Below, piece by piece: positions 1 to 12,400 of a stretch of 28,282 nt of DNA. Position 1 is the first letter of the stretch, and every line of letters begins with the position of its first letter. Below the pieces are notes generated by a model. The model was not told the origin of the DNA. It worked only from the letters and a program-made list of their open reading frames with translations, and searched no databases. Source of the DNA: Trichoplax adhaerens (lineage: Eukaryota; Placozoa; Uniplacotomia; Trichoplacea; Trichoplacidae). The stretch lies in NCBI RefSeq assembly GCF_000150275.1, contig NW_002060953.1:909291-937572 (forward strand), written 5' to 3'. Made by a program: the position numbers and the translations under genes.

Positions 1-337
1 TGTCAATAGTGATTATGATCAGCTACAAGTCTATCAATTGGTTTTAGCATCATGTCAGTAATAACTTGACTTAAAATAAACATAAGAAGAAAATCGGTAC
101 GATACATTACAACTACAGTAGTATCTAATTATCATAAGGAATAAACTATCATTATAATTTTCTCTATGATATAAACTTGACCATCTATTAAGTCTAATGA
201 AGATGACCCTTTTGCACCAATGTATAGCTGAAGTTATAACCACCTGTTTAAACTTGTGCCAACGATTAATTTACTGAAATCCAGTGGATCATACAGTTGG
301 TCGTTTCAATTTTACTTGTATATTACCACCAACGTTA

Positions 338-598
338 TCAGAAGGTGTCAACAGCCGAATTTTCGCTCTTTTCCAATCTTTTGTCAGAATGAGTCAGTAA
401 CTCAACGATTCTAGCTTGTAATTTATTAATTAGAGATAGATGGCCAATTGAGGAATGAGTTCGCAGCGAACGGTAATGTTCCTCGATGCTAAACATCAAA
501 AACCTGGATATTGATGCCAAGTTAATATGAACTATAAAAATGATTGCACTGTCTATGCATATAATGAGGCTGCAGTTGAACCTAAATGCTAAACTAAT
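338..598 (-). CDS. Unrecognised exon-like open frame
   Basis: A minus-strand frame is open from a possible splice acceptor (ending TGTAG just above 598) to a TGA at 340-338, about 86 residues. The first third is hydrophobic (CSLIICIDSAIIFIVHI). The rest is soluble and charged, with a likely helical stretch NKLQARIVELLTHSDKRLEK. The part at about 360-500 has richer codon use than the surrounding AT-rich DNA, which is why I list it. The first ATG in frame is at 496, inside the frame, so if real this is more likely a terminal exon than a whole gene. No family is recognised and no upstream exon was found. Chance cannot be excluded. Confidence 0.22.
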   Translation of the reverse strand: MSLAFRFNCSLIICIDSAIIFIVHINLASISRFLMFSIEEHYRSLRTHSSIGHLSLINKLQARIVELLTHSDKRLEKSENSAVDTF

Positions 599-839
599 CT
601 ACATATAGGTTTAATCATCGACCAATTCAAACTAAACTCTGTTGCAACTTGTAAGTGCATGATTTAAATACCGTATATCAGTACAGTATAGGTTCCAAGA
701 ATAGTCGATCACTACTGACTGCTGTATCCCTCAAATTTTCCTGAAATTTAACTCGTCGTAAGTCAGAGTATCGTCTATGGTATGCAATGTACATTGCACT
801 CGTATTAGGGAAGTCATGAACTACAGTGCATCTAGTAGT
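599..839. other. No feature seen
   Basis: AT-rich sequence with stops in all frames and no repeat recognised apart from the approach to the inverted-repeat arm that follows. Confidence 0.4.
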
Positions 840-1605
840 CTATGATATAGTACACACAGACAGTAGAACTCTATATGGGGTATATGGCATAGCGTGACTT
901 TCTATATTTATTTTAATACTTATTTAGTAGCTCATAACCATAGACTGCCGTGAGAGATTCTATGCTAGAGTACAGAAAACTATATACAGTGGGGTGTTGA
1001 GTTACTGTTAAGGTTAGAGGTAAAAATAGAACTATAATTTACATATTAGAATACGACAAATTCATGGTATTCTGATCAGTAGTAATAATGTTTACATAAA
1101 TACTATAGTAGTTTCTATATTGGATTAATGATGGTCCGCTGTGAAATGTTGTTATTAATAATAATCTAGAGAAGTGTACAATATGGTAGAATGTTACTAT
1201 ACTGATTGTAGCTACGAATGCTGCGAAAAGTATAGCATATGATTGTTAATGTAACATAAGTACTTTACAACTTAAGATGCATGCGGTACAATACTTCTCT
1301 AATATACTTAAATTCATGATTGGATGTACCGTGTATACTCGTACAAGGAAGTTCCATTTAAATAGTAAGTTAATTAGATTCGTGTAAGGTCCGACCGAAC
1401 CTGAATGTATTACCGTTTACTACTAATACACAACAGAAAGCATATAAGCTAACAACTTAGATTATTCTAGTAGTTCTTTTTAGAAGTATTTGGTAATTGT
1501 GTTCGGATAGAGTAGAACTGCGTATATACATCATCGTTGCATAAGATCTAATAAAGTTCTAATTTTTTACAAAATTTGGATCTTCGTGATTGATTATATC
1601 TCATT
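840..1605 (+). repeat. Dispersed repeat, arm 1 of a distant inverted pair
   Basis: This stretch reads, in reverse complement, as a diverged copy of about 16565-17110. The longest exact anchor I see is 20 bases, ATTGGATTAATGATGGTCCG at 1119-1138, found reversed at 16840-16859. Further matching blocks lie on both sides, for example CTCTATGCTAGAGTACAG..ACTATATACAGT near 960-990, GATTGTAGCTACGAATGCT near 1204, and AAAATTTGG..TTCGTGATTG near 1572. Arm 1 carries about 205 extra bases (1241-1445) that arm 2 lacks. No coding capacity or terminal inverted repeats were found, so the class of element is unknown. The homology ends near 1605, just before the COR relic. Confidence 0.75.
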
Positions 1606-2028
1606 CCTGCATTTACATATACTAGCATGAAGTAAATTAATAGAGATTAATCAATCGACGTCAGTTATAATAATTCCTTTACAGCCTAAATTATCAGAGT
1701 AAATCACTTCTCCTAAATCTTCCAGATATATTAACATTGATTTTATTTTATGGTCACTTTTGTATAATCCATTATCTTGGGCCAAACTTACCATTTCTTG
1801 CATTGTCGTAATATTATGCACTCGTACCCTTCTAATTTGATTCATGATGGAAAATATCGCTTCATTATCTTCATCATGGATAGATTTGCTTAATTTGGTA
1901 GCCATATTATACCATCAAATAGGAACAGGTTTACGAATAAATAGTAGCAATTGTTCAAATATCTTAAGAACATGATGTAAACGAAGACAACATTGCTGAT
2001 GCAGATCTGAAGCTAATGAACTGGCAGA
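1594..2028 (-). pseudogene. Roco-family COR domain fragment with in-frame stops
   Basis: The COR domain follows the Roc GTPase in Roco proteins and mediates dimerisation. The minus-strand frame reads LLLFIRKPVPI, a TGA (1917-1915), then WYNMATKLSKSIHDE and on to SMLIYLEDLGEVIYSD and GIIITDVD, then a TGA (1653-1651), LISINLLHAS and a TAA at 1596-1594. This fits the COR pattern of 'iP.sWy.l...L', a winged-helix region, 'L.fLhdlGvilyf' and 'vilDpqWL'. The second TGA falls on the expected conserved Trp, and the first falls just before the Trp of the first motif. No Roc GTPase motifs (P-loop) were found upstream on this strand. The ATG at 1905 is internal to the homology, so it is not a credible start. 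I read it as a decayed gene fragment; the family call rests on motif memory only. Confidence 0.55.
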
Positions 2029-2396
2029 TCAGGACTGCAATCAATAATAATGCCAGAAGAGTAGAGATTGATCGTATAAGAAGGCATAGAAAATATTAAT
2101 TCACAGACAAACTTATTGAATTGACAATCTTTTTCTTCTACTTTTGAAATGCAATCACCATCGTAAGCTACTAGAATAATGATAGGTAACGAACATTGTG
2201 CATTATTTCTATCAACATTAACATTAATTTTGCTTTGGCTACTAATTTGGCTAGATAATAATTAGGTGTTGATGAGTAAGCTATCAAATTCTGCAAATCA
2301 CTTTATAAATGAGTAGTAGTTAATTCTGCATTGGGCTTATGACATCGACAAATACCCGAACATGTAAAGCAGCAACGACACTGTTGCTATAAATTG

Positions 2397-2637
2397 CTAT
2401 GTTGACAATAAACAAGTTAGTTTCGCTACTTCGCTAGAACATGTCTTTAACGTGAAGCAACAGTTTTGTGCACTATAACTCAACAGTCTTAAATAGTTTG
2501 TCAGATAATGTGAAGTAAGGAAAGAAGGCTCCAGTAATACGAACCTTCCACTGTTGTTAAATGTATCAGCTATTACGGTTAACAATTTACGCTCAGTTAC
2601 AGTCGTATCTCTAGCAGTATTCGATATATTTGCATAA
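2397..2637 (-). CDS. Unrecognised exon-like open frame
   Basis: A minus-strand frame is open for about 80 codons to a TAG at 2399-2397. The core has mixed, protein-like composition: TARDTTVTERKLLTVIADTF, then NNSGRFVLLEPSFLTSHYL, then a Cys-rich end (NCCFTLKTCSSEVAKLTC). There is no ATG at the beginning; a TAG lies upstream at about 2646, so it would have to be an internal or last exon. It lies upstream, in the minus-strand sense, of the COR fragment, but it does not look like a Roc GTPase. No family is recognised, and an AT-rich chance frame is possible. Confidence 0.18.
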
Positions 2638-3187
2638 TTATGATACTAATTTTATCTTATGAGTTATTAATATATGATTACATCGTCTAGAATTTTTAAT
2701 TCAATTTCATCACTTAATTAATCAACATTCTATTAGATTCAAATAATTATGTAATATACTATGCTGGTAAGACTGAATGATTTAGCGTAACAATTTTAAT
2801 GCTCATCTTCCGAATCTGTCTAACCATCGAAGATGATGACTGCCACAAAACAGTCATAACAATACACGTGCAAGCAGTTTCTGTGACTAGGTAGATTACC
2901 CTGAAGAGTCTGAACTAGAACGATGCACCAAAAAAATCATCTCAGTTACCGATTAATAAGCTGCATTTACAATTCTTCTACTGGTGAGCGCGGTTTACTG
3001 CTGTTATCGACATTACACAATATACAGCAGTAGCTAGGCTTGTATTATAGCCATTACTGTAATTTACTCCGCTGTGTGCATCTTTATGCAGATTATGCAT
3101 ATCATGCTCGTACACTTTAATTTTAAATTATTAGCTGCAATGGCGACAACATAAAACTACGTGCACATACTGGTATATAACTCAATA
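2638..3187. other. No feature seen
   Basis: AT-rich DNA with short frames only. No repeat or RNA gene was recognised. Confidence 0.35.
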
Positions 3188-3325
3188 ATGAATATAAATA
3201 CTATCAAAGGCTTGAACCTTGTCTACATTTATTCCCTTTCCATTGCGGATGCATCTACTGTAAAGCGCAATATTCTAACCAATATACTGTGGGCCTTTGC
3301 AACCATTTTTCATCTTGCCATGTAG
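3188..3325 (+). CDS. Short ORF resembling the start of a DEG/ENaC channel
   Basis: A 45-codon ATG-to-TAG frame encodes MNINTIKGLNLVYIYSLSIA, then DASTVKRNILTNILWAFATI, then FHLAM. The order Ser/His-rich loop, basic residues (VKR), ILW..F and a hydrophobic stretch recalls the N-terminal cytoplasmic tail and first membrane helix of DEG/ENaC sodium channels. The usual HG dipeptide is not visible, and nothing downstream supplies the Cys-rich ectodomain, so at best this is a fragment. A second frame through the same bases is also Cys-rich and open, which weakens the call. Confidence 0.15.
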   Translation: MNINTIKGLNLVYIYSLSIADASTVKRNILTNILWAFATIFHLAM

Positions 3326-4340
3326 AACCATGCATGAAGTTGAAGCTATGATAAGATGCAATACCTCGACGAGTAGGCACAACCTGAATAAGGACAAGTT
3401 AGTATTATTTCTTGTCAACTTTTCATAAGGTATTTGAAACGTTCATTTCTTTAGATTAGTAGCAATCAATGATTAATATTCCAACTGTAAGGGCCATTAG
3501 CGAAGAGGCTTACAGATAATATTACTCAAATATAGATTAGATTAGAGGTTAATTTAGTTGATTGGCTACTTACAAAGTAACCAAGTCCATAGTGCTACTC
3601 CTAGTCTACTTATCTAATATCCAAATCACAACAGCAACCCCTTAATCCAAACAATTATTCAAGACCAGGACCATGAGCAGCAATCATTGCAAGTTGTAAC
3701 CTGAGCGATCTGTCTCTCCCATTACATTATTTTTTTTGTTTTAGAATCTATAGATTGTCACCATAGACTTCGTTTAGAAGTCCTTGCTTTGGTTAAAGAC
3801 TTTGCGCCAAGATTTTGTATTGCTTGATGTCCGCCTCTGTTGCATTTTATATCTTGTCGCCAAGTACAATAACTAATATTGATATCTACGATACATATTA
3901 CTATGTATTAAAATATAAGGAAGAGATACCGTAGTTGTAATTAAGTGAATTATTAGTTTACTAGGCATAGTTTATACTCTCTTTTTACTGTACTCTAGCC
4001 CCCAAAAATTGGTAATCGCAATGAAATATCTTGTATTCAAACTGCAACGTGATAATTCATATCTTCCATATTGACCACTAAGGTGGAAGTAGCCAATAGC
4101 TAAATCAGTACAGCACTGCATAACAGTAAATTATTCTTCGTAAACTATCTCCGTTTTTGGTAAGATGAGTAACTATTCTTCTAAGTGTTAAAAGTGCCAG
4201 TTTGAAAAGAAAATCATCGGCGTAAAAGTATATAACTTTTTAACTTCTAAGAACGTTACTGAGTTACTGTATTTGCCTTTGAATACCTTCATTTGATTTC
4301 TCTTTTTTTTCTAATAGCAATAATCGCATCTTCTGCAGGA
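3326..4340. other. Mostly featureless; one possible small terminal exon
   Basis: The only structured part is a strong plus-strand acceptor-like signal, a long T-run ending TTTTAG at 3744. It is followed by a 27-codon frame (3745-3827, TGA) containing DCHHRLRLEVLALVKDFAPR. No partner exon was found. The rest is AT-rich with stops in all frames. Confidence 0.25.
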
Positions 4341-4581
4341 GATTGCACGCGTGTAATGCAATTACGTTTTGCCCTTCAACGATGATTGGCTAAAGCGGAT
4401 GCAATGGTGTTACTTTAACAGTTCTTACATTATCTGAGCTACCTGAGCTTGGATTATCACTACTTTTATAAAGTTAACACTTTACTGTTATTAGATTAAG
4501 ATAAAAAGTAAGGAGTAAATCATGCGTTATACGGGTAGTCTCATTAATTGAAATCCTTGATGATGATAATAAAACTTTGAT

Positions 4582-4587
4582 TTTATT
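4582..4587 (-). promoter_or_regulatory. Possible polyadenylation signal of the trypsin gene
   Basis: AATAAA on the minus strand, 224 bases after the trypsin stop codon. It is the first canonical hexamer I see downstream of that gene. The motif is common by chance in DNA this AT-rich. Confidence 0.3.
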
Positions 4588-4810
4588 CCTTAATTCAACT
4601 GCATTCAGTACACCGATTTGTTAACGATTTAACATCAAGAATACAAGAAGTAGTTGCATCAATGGAAGAGCTAAGTCATGAATATTGCTAACAAAATAGA
4701 CTCACTTGTTCTAAACTACGTATACTATCAAGTAAAGTAATATCATTTAGGATATATATGAGTTTGTTCCATTCCTTTTAACCAATTTTTTAGACGTTTT
4801 AGCAACTAAG

Positions 4811-6484
4811 TTACTGAGAATTGATCCAGCTTCTTGTTGCAGCGACTTTGGCGTAAACACCGGGGTATCGGCTATCAGCACATCCTAAAAATTTCAATAC
4901 ATGCTCATTAGTTTATGCCCACTACGATCTAGTCATGATTGACAAGTTATTCGTACGAAATTGAACTGGTTTACTAGCTTATTAAAATAGGGGAGTAAGA
5001 TAAAAATAAGTATGTCAGTTATTAAAGCAATTGCCAATAGCATGTGTATAAATTAAGAATGCTTACCATAGCCCCAGCTGACAACACCAACTTGAGTGCT
5101 AGTACCAGCGCGAACCAATGGGCCGCCGCTGTCTCCTTGGCAAGAATCTTTACCGCCTGAACTAGCGCAAAGCATAGTGTAATCATCAATTATACCACTG
5201 TAGTCACTGTTGCAGCTGCTATAACTGTCAACATAGACATCTACTTTTTGGAGCTTGCTAGGAGAAGAGCCACCTGAGCTAAGAGTACCCCAGCCGGCAA
5301 CAGTAACTCTAGTGCCACTGCTTGGGTTTGAGGAAGATAAAGTTACGGTTTTAACGTAGCTGTTGAATTTAAAAGCAGATGACAATCTTACGACTGCTAC
5401 ATCATATCGATAAGTGTTGGAGTTGTAGCCCCAATGTTCGGACCTGTAATATAAAATTGACGACAGTAATTAAGTTTTGTGATATCGATACATTCTCGAT
5501 TCAAAAAATGTCAATGAAAAGTATTCCACTGCAGTCTAGATTTTAAAAAATTATCATAAGATAGTATTTTAATAATAATGTCACGATTTCATTGAACGTG
5601 TTGTGCTGGACAATGCTCAATTAGCGTCAAGTGTGATAGACTAAAAATAAATTCATTATTAACAGGGAATAATTTCGGAAGAATAAAATCCTGACTTACA
5701 TGCTAGAAGCAGATTTGCTTTGACCGGTGCTTTCACTGGTGCGGACGTTATGTCTACCAGCGTTAGCTGTAATTTGCCAGTAGGAAACAGCTCTAGTACA
5801 ATGAGCAGCAGTTAAGACTTTGGTGCTTGAAACGATACTACCACCACAGAAGTGAGAACCATATCTTTGTAGGGAAATAATGAATGGGAATTCATGCTTT
5901 TTAGCTTCGTATCCACCGACGATCTTGTCATCTTCATCATTTTCGAACCTAGGTTCCTCTATTTTTTGACATATGAAAATAATCAATTTGGTCAGTTCCG
6001 GTTATCTAGTACAGTAAGTTATGAAGAATTGCAATGACAGATATTATAAAATAATTTCAATCTTACGTGGTACTTGTTTGTACGCAGGTGGAACTGGATA
6101 TTTTCATATAGAATAGAGAATAAATCAGAAATAACAAACGATAGTATTTTGAACATATAGTAGAAACTATCTGTCCAAGCTATAAGTTAACCGGTAACAA
6201 ATTACAAACTTGTATGCGTGTATTGTATCAGGATTGATTGATAATATCATGCTAGTATATTATATTATTTGCTTGTACTATTATTTTATGATGCAGTATA
6301 GCAAATTTTACTATGCTGTACATTACTACTACAGTATAGAAAAAGACGGATGCTGTCTAAAATTAAATGGAAGGTATTCGATTCTGTATCGACAAAGGGT
6401 TAAAAATAGTGATAAGCCATAACTCTACTTACGCCTGAATGCGGTAGCGCAAGCGAAAAGAGCAATAACAACCAAGATCTTCAT
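4811..6484 (-). CDS. Secreted trypsin-like serine protease (S1A), four exons
   Basis: A trypsin zymogen that cleaves after Arg/Lys outside the cell. Exons (minus strand): 6484-6433, 5958-5700, 5443-5067 and 4884-4811. Introns are GT-AG in phases 1, 2 and 1. The product is 253 residues. Residues 1-17 (MKILVVIALFACATAFR) form the signal peptide. The propeptide ends NDEDDK (24-29), and the mature chain starts IVGG (30-33). Catalytic residues are His70 in TAAHC, Asp118 in RYDVAV and Ser209 in GDSGG. Asp203, at chymotrypsin position 189, plus SWG (226-228) and PGVY (237-240) give a trypsin-type S1 pocket. Six mature cysteines (55/71, 181/196, 205/231) can form the three core disulfides. The C-terminal helix region ends TRSWINSQ. 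All exons join in frame with no stops. The ATG was chosen because it directly opens the signal peptide. The gene stands alone, with a possible AATAAA at 4587-4582. Confidence 0.95.
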
Positions 6485-9400
6485 GATAGCTTGAAAAATG
6501 CAAATAAAAAATGAAAATTAGTACCGTATCAATATACGTGCATCTTTAAAATTAATTATAAATAATCGAGTTAGCACAAGTAGTGCGGCTACAAAAAAAT
6601 CGTTATACAGATTCAAAGGTTATCATGAGAAATTCTAAGCGTATATTAACTACTACAAATGGCCAGATAGGTATTTGGTCATCGTCGTATTGGTCTAGAT
6701 CTTATAGTATGATAAGGATCAGAGATAATATGAACGGGAAAAAGTTCACTGTACGAACCACCGTGAATGAACTAAATTTCATGAACTGTTATGACTAATA
6801 CATGATAGCAGCTGCCGAAAGGTATTTGAGGTTGTCTGATACTTGAATAAAAGAAAAGTTCTATAGTCGTTTAACGTAGGAGCAAAGGCGATTAAATTCT
6901 AATGAGATAGTTAAGGGAAACTAAATCCTGGAAACTATAGTAATTTAGAGATTTGTTTTACGTTATCTTTTCTACGAAGCTGGTTTGTGATAGAAAAAAA
7001 TCTATTAAATTTATTACTTCTAGATAAGAAAATAATATCATAATTGCTAATGATCCTTACCAGATGAATAGTTATCAGTCCTAACCAAGAAGTGATAAAA
7101 GTCAGCAGGCGATAAGCACCAATATTTATAGCTTTTGGAACAATGAAGGAATGACTCGTCAATTAACTTAGATGGGATAGATTTCATAAACCAATATTGA
7201 TCAATGATTTGTTTATTTGTTATTTATTTCCGTTCTATGCCAGCAAACCAACTAAGCAATACTAAGTACGCTTTAATTTCCATCGATTTTAAAAGAGTTA
7301 TTTATCTATGCAAATGTGCGCAAAGGTCGTATGCCATAAGTAGTAATTATTTATTGGTTAAGCGAATTTTACATTGTTAGCGGAATCTAATGGCGGAATA
7401 AATTATATTGTTAATCAATCCCGACAACGCTTAAATCTACATTATGAACACGCACCATAATTTTCGTTCGTTAGAAAAATATCAGAGTATAGTAAACAAT
7501 TTCTACCGTAGTTAGTGGGAGTAGAAAAAAGGTGTCGGAAATAACCTCATCTAAATTGTGCCAAGTTAGTTTTGCAATAAGGAAATTAGTTATTAAATAG
7601 ATGAGATGATATGAAAAGCAGGCTTGAAGTAGTAAATCAGACCGTAAGATAAATAGTATAAGTTCAAAAGCTCACACAGTCTAAGAAGGTTAGATTAAAA
7701 TTTTTTCCTGTGGGGAAATTAGGAATTAAATTGAAAGAATGATAGAAAAACAAATAAATATCATTTCCGCGTATAGATAAGTTAATATCTATTCTGAATA
7801 TATTGCATAGATAACGAATTGTATGAAAGCAAAATATAAGGTAATGACTAGGAGTAATTTAAAAATACGTTTAAAAAAGTGATATTGATTAAGGAAATGT
7901 ATAAAAGAAGATTTCCAACTCAAGAATCGGAACCGTTGAACGATAAAAAGTTTGATTTATAAGCGTTGCTTAATCTCAAAATGAATTTAAAGATATCTGA
8001 TATTCAAATCATCAACCAGTCAAGACTATGTCCTCTAATTTATTATGTGGCCGCCCATGCCTTTATGAAAGGAAGTGTAAATAAGGTAAAAGATTATGAT
8101 TCCGGATATAAATTAAGTAAACACATTAACGGATATTGAATAATATCAAGTCAATCAGAAGAAAGACTAATGATAAAACTTATTACCATCGGACTTAAGA
8201 TGATATAAATATTAACATAATCATTAATCATCATGAAGAGCTATCTAGGACTAAAATTATACTAAGTATCATTTCTGAATTATAGGCTACAATTTGCAAT
8301 TCATGAAGTGCACATGAATTGTAAATAGTATGCTTAAGGTTAGGCAACGTTTTTTTACATAATTTTTAAATTAAAATAATAATTATCGATGCGACTGTAT
8401 GATAAGGTATATTACGTTATTATGGTAAATAAAACATGCGATTTATATGATTTACTATTAATGCAACGTACAGTAATTTTGTAGCTAAATCACTTTAACC
8501 ATCTGATTCCATCACAGCGATAAAGATTACCAAGTGAAGCTAATAAGTACTTCCATATTTCTTCTTATTACTGACTTTATAGTAATATCGTCCAGATATC
8601 TAATTAATAATATGATTTCCGGGCAATCATGAAAAATTTCTATATCTATCTTATGATATAATGCACTGGTCTACTAAGTTGATTGGCGTTGTACAACCTA
8701 TTCTAATTCAAATCATGAACTTGCATAATTATTTCCGATAACTTTCTGGCAGGAAAGTTCGTAGAAAAAAATGCAACCATCATCATAATTAAATAAGAAT
8801 ATATAATATTGACAATACGATTAAGGCTTGCACTTAAATCAACTTTAAAACGAGATACAATCAAGTTCAGTATCGATAAACTTTTATCATGATAATTTAG
8901 TCAAATCTTCAAACTTTGGACCTTACAATGCCAGCATTCATCGAAAGTAAAGTTCACTTGCAATCATTTCAAACGTCATATGGACCTTTACTTACTTTAT
9001 TAATTACCCTACCGAGAGAAAGGAGCACGTGATTTAGGTGTTTTAATAATCTGTAATTCTAAAATGTCAAATCAGCAAATAACCTTCATTAATTTCTTTT
9101 ATATGCTAATGGAAACGTATCCGATGGCCTGCTTTCCTGCTAACACTCTCTGAAAATATTTGACATACTGCATTCCAAAAATGTTTATGTTACGTTTTCT
9201 AAACGAATTACTTAGTACCTTAAATTTATATTGACCATTTATTTGCGTTACTAACCAATTCACTTTATTTATTTTGTAAATTAACCCTACACATCAGATT
9301 TTATTTAACAAATGTATCAAACGAGTGTATATGTGTATAATGTAGTATTCTTTATATATTTATTTTTACATAACATATGTATCTCGTTAATTTAATGCTA

Positions 9401-12400
9401 TATTGGATTACAGACTAACGACTGACGATTTGCAACTGTAATTAATATAGTCCCGGTATATAATAAAGAATTATAATTAATGAATAATTAAAGTAGTGTA
9501 TTTAGGACCATTTAAGCTAGAATAAAGGTTCATAATGTATTTAAAATTTTGAAAATTTCTATCGTATAAGCACTAGTATAAGATAATACTTGTATTCGTT
9601 GATACTAAAATACTTTCTGAATTTATAATGGACTTAAACCTTAAATTTGTTTCTAAGTATTATCACATATCTACAGTATTAAGTGCCCTTTAAAGACAAA
9701 TTCAGTGCAATAATCAGTTCTTAACCCTGCTTCATGATAATTATCTTCTAGAATTGTTTACTAACTTTTGTAGCGAATTAAATCCATCCTTTTTGATATC
9801 ATTCGCGTGCTATTATATTGTTATGCTTGAACTCATAAAGCTCGTTCATTAAGTAACGAGTATTTCCTTAACTTATTACATCACCTTTAAATGCAATTAT
9901 AGCCTATTATAATCGACCTTCGAAGTTTATTCACATTTAACATATTGCGTTATGGAGTTGCTACTGTTTCGAGTTCTTCTAACAATCTGTAACTACAAGC
10001 CGTACTCCTTTATACTGATAAAGGTTAGCAAGGTAACTGCAAAAGTATATTACCCAAATTTAAGGTTTGTAACTTGTGCGAACAGAGGTTACTTTATACA
10101 TACTTTTAGACTTATCTGCAGAACCTTGTTTACAAGCAGATAGGGTCTTGCTTAAATAAAAGCTAAAGACAATGCGTATGGCTCTATGTAAGAAAAAGCC
10201 AGAAGTTTTCTATCGGACTTATTATTTGTTCTTCAAATCATTGCTACTATTGAAGATTTAAGTAAACAAAGATTTTATTATCCACTTATTTATTAGCAAC
10301 CTTAACTACGAAAATGATGATCATCTCTAGGCAATTGCGGTACTTATTCTGCAGAACCAATTATGATATGAAGAGTGCTGGAATCCAATTGTATTCATAA
10401 GAATTTATTCTAAAAGATTCATCAGAAGAAGCAGATATTATCACTTCTGTATCTGAATCAGATAATAGTTCTAATCAGTTTATTATTGCCACAACTGTAT
10501 TTTCTGTATAGTGCAGTACACGAAGGTCAATTCAAATTTTTCAGTAACTAGGTAGAATAAGATAAATAAAAGTGACTCTGTCAACAATGCAATGCATGCA
10601 ATTTCTAAATTAGATTTAATTTTAGAGTTAAACATTACACTAATGAACTTTACATACCGATTATGAGACAATTCGATTATAGTAAATAAGCTTATGTCCT
10701 CGGGACAAAAACATTTGCACGTGTACAACCCCGATCTTCGATACATGATGAATTAACGAGAAAATTTGTCTTGACGACCTACTAATGGACTATTCTATTG
10801 TTTTTATGAAAGTGAAGGGTGGAAGCAATAAAATCAATCCGTTCTATAAATAAACCTAACAATCTTAGTTAATGTTATATTCTAAGAAAATAGTCTTCTA
10901 GCAGGCATTAGTTTAATACTACGACCTGGTGGATAATTATACAAGAACCGCTCTCTTTTGATAAGGTGATAAAAAGGGGTAACTAATTCGGATTGACTTT
11001 GTTGATATCGTAAAATGACAAAAGATTCATTGGTGTGGGTGGTTATGCTAATCTTATTTATATTTGACTACGTTCACAGGGTAAACATCCATGCTTAAAT
11101 TAAACATTATACTAGGATTATCTTATTTAATTATAGTATTAGCATTTGTATAATTGATAATGTACACAGGATCAGCATTCATCAAAATGTTATTTTACAA
11201 AGATTTAACGAATTTCGAAATCTGTGGCCTTTCAAGCGCAATTTTTAATCCCTTTTTATTTCATCCCTGGACCGTTTAAGTGTTCTAGGAAGTAAAGCAT
11301 AAACTGCATTTTGCTCTGCGGCTGCAAATTAACTGCTAGCGTGTAATAGTTTCTTCAAAGTTCTAACTGTACGAGTGGGTTAACATAATTCTAGGTAAAT
11401 AATTCATATATATCGAGACTACTTTGAAGTAATTCTCGAGTACTGTAGTATTAGACAGGTTAGACTCGAGATCCTCGTGTACAGTTCGTAAGGGCTTCAT
11501 TCAGATTATTAGACGCTTGCAGAGAAAATTGGACTGAAGCTAGCTAATTAAATAATTTCATCATTCAGTGAAGCATGGATAAATCTTTAGTATTGTATCG
11601 TGAGTTATTATAGTTTGTATCGCTGTTTCATGAATTTACGACGGCTCCAAGATCAAGCAACAATTTAATCCTGTTTTTCGTTAAATTATGTATAAATATA
11701 GTAATATATTTATATACATACCTAAGGCCTCCGTTCTGGATCAACCACTAAACTATTGTCCTTAACTCTTATTTCACTTCTAGCATTTGATTTGACCATT
11801 ACTTATAAGTTGTATGTATACATTGATTCTCAGCATAGTTAAGGTATACTTGTTAGAGTATCAAAGTAAGCGTCCATAAATCTGGTAAGATCTTCCAGTA
11901 CCGTATCCTTTAACTCCAATTACAAGGAGGATAGAACATATTATAGAATCGGGTAATATGACGCGAAAAATTGAACGTAAACCTTATGCTACATAATTAT
12001 TCTTTATCTGCATTCCCTAAAAGCTTTTCAATCCTTGCCGTGAGTTTTTAGTCTCATATACAAAATTAGATACGATAGCATTATTTCATAATTCCTATAC
12101 TCCAAATGCCCCTTATTCCGTGGAATTCAGCCAAAATGGCACTGCCTAAAGTTGAAAGATAAAATACATACAAAATCTTTGTTCTTATATGAATTAATGA
12201 TGGATCTAGCAAAAAACGGATTGTTAGCCATGCATCATCAGAACTAGTAGATTAATCGAATTTAAAGGCTTATAATCCATGAAAACAAGATAGCTTCAAA
12301 GGGTATTTTAATTAGTCTACAGATCCTGGTGCACATTCCAATAGGTTCTTGCCTAATTTACCGGCATTAGACACCTGTAAAGTACATTAGTCTACAACAT

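Noticed and set aside
1969-2099. Plus-strand 43-codon frame (DLKLMNWQIRTAINNNARRV) after an AG acceptor
   Set aside because: It overlaps the minus-strand COR relic, has no partner exon and no recognised family. It looks protein-like but cannot be supported.
6935-7162. 75-codon minus-strand frame with hydrophobic stretches
   Set aside because: AT-rich composition, no recognisable domain and no neighbours; treated as chance.
10483-10746. 87-codon ATG frame on the minus strand
   Set aside because: No motif, no splice partner, AT-driven composition; one or a few frames of this length are expected by chance in this window.
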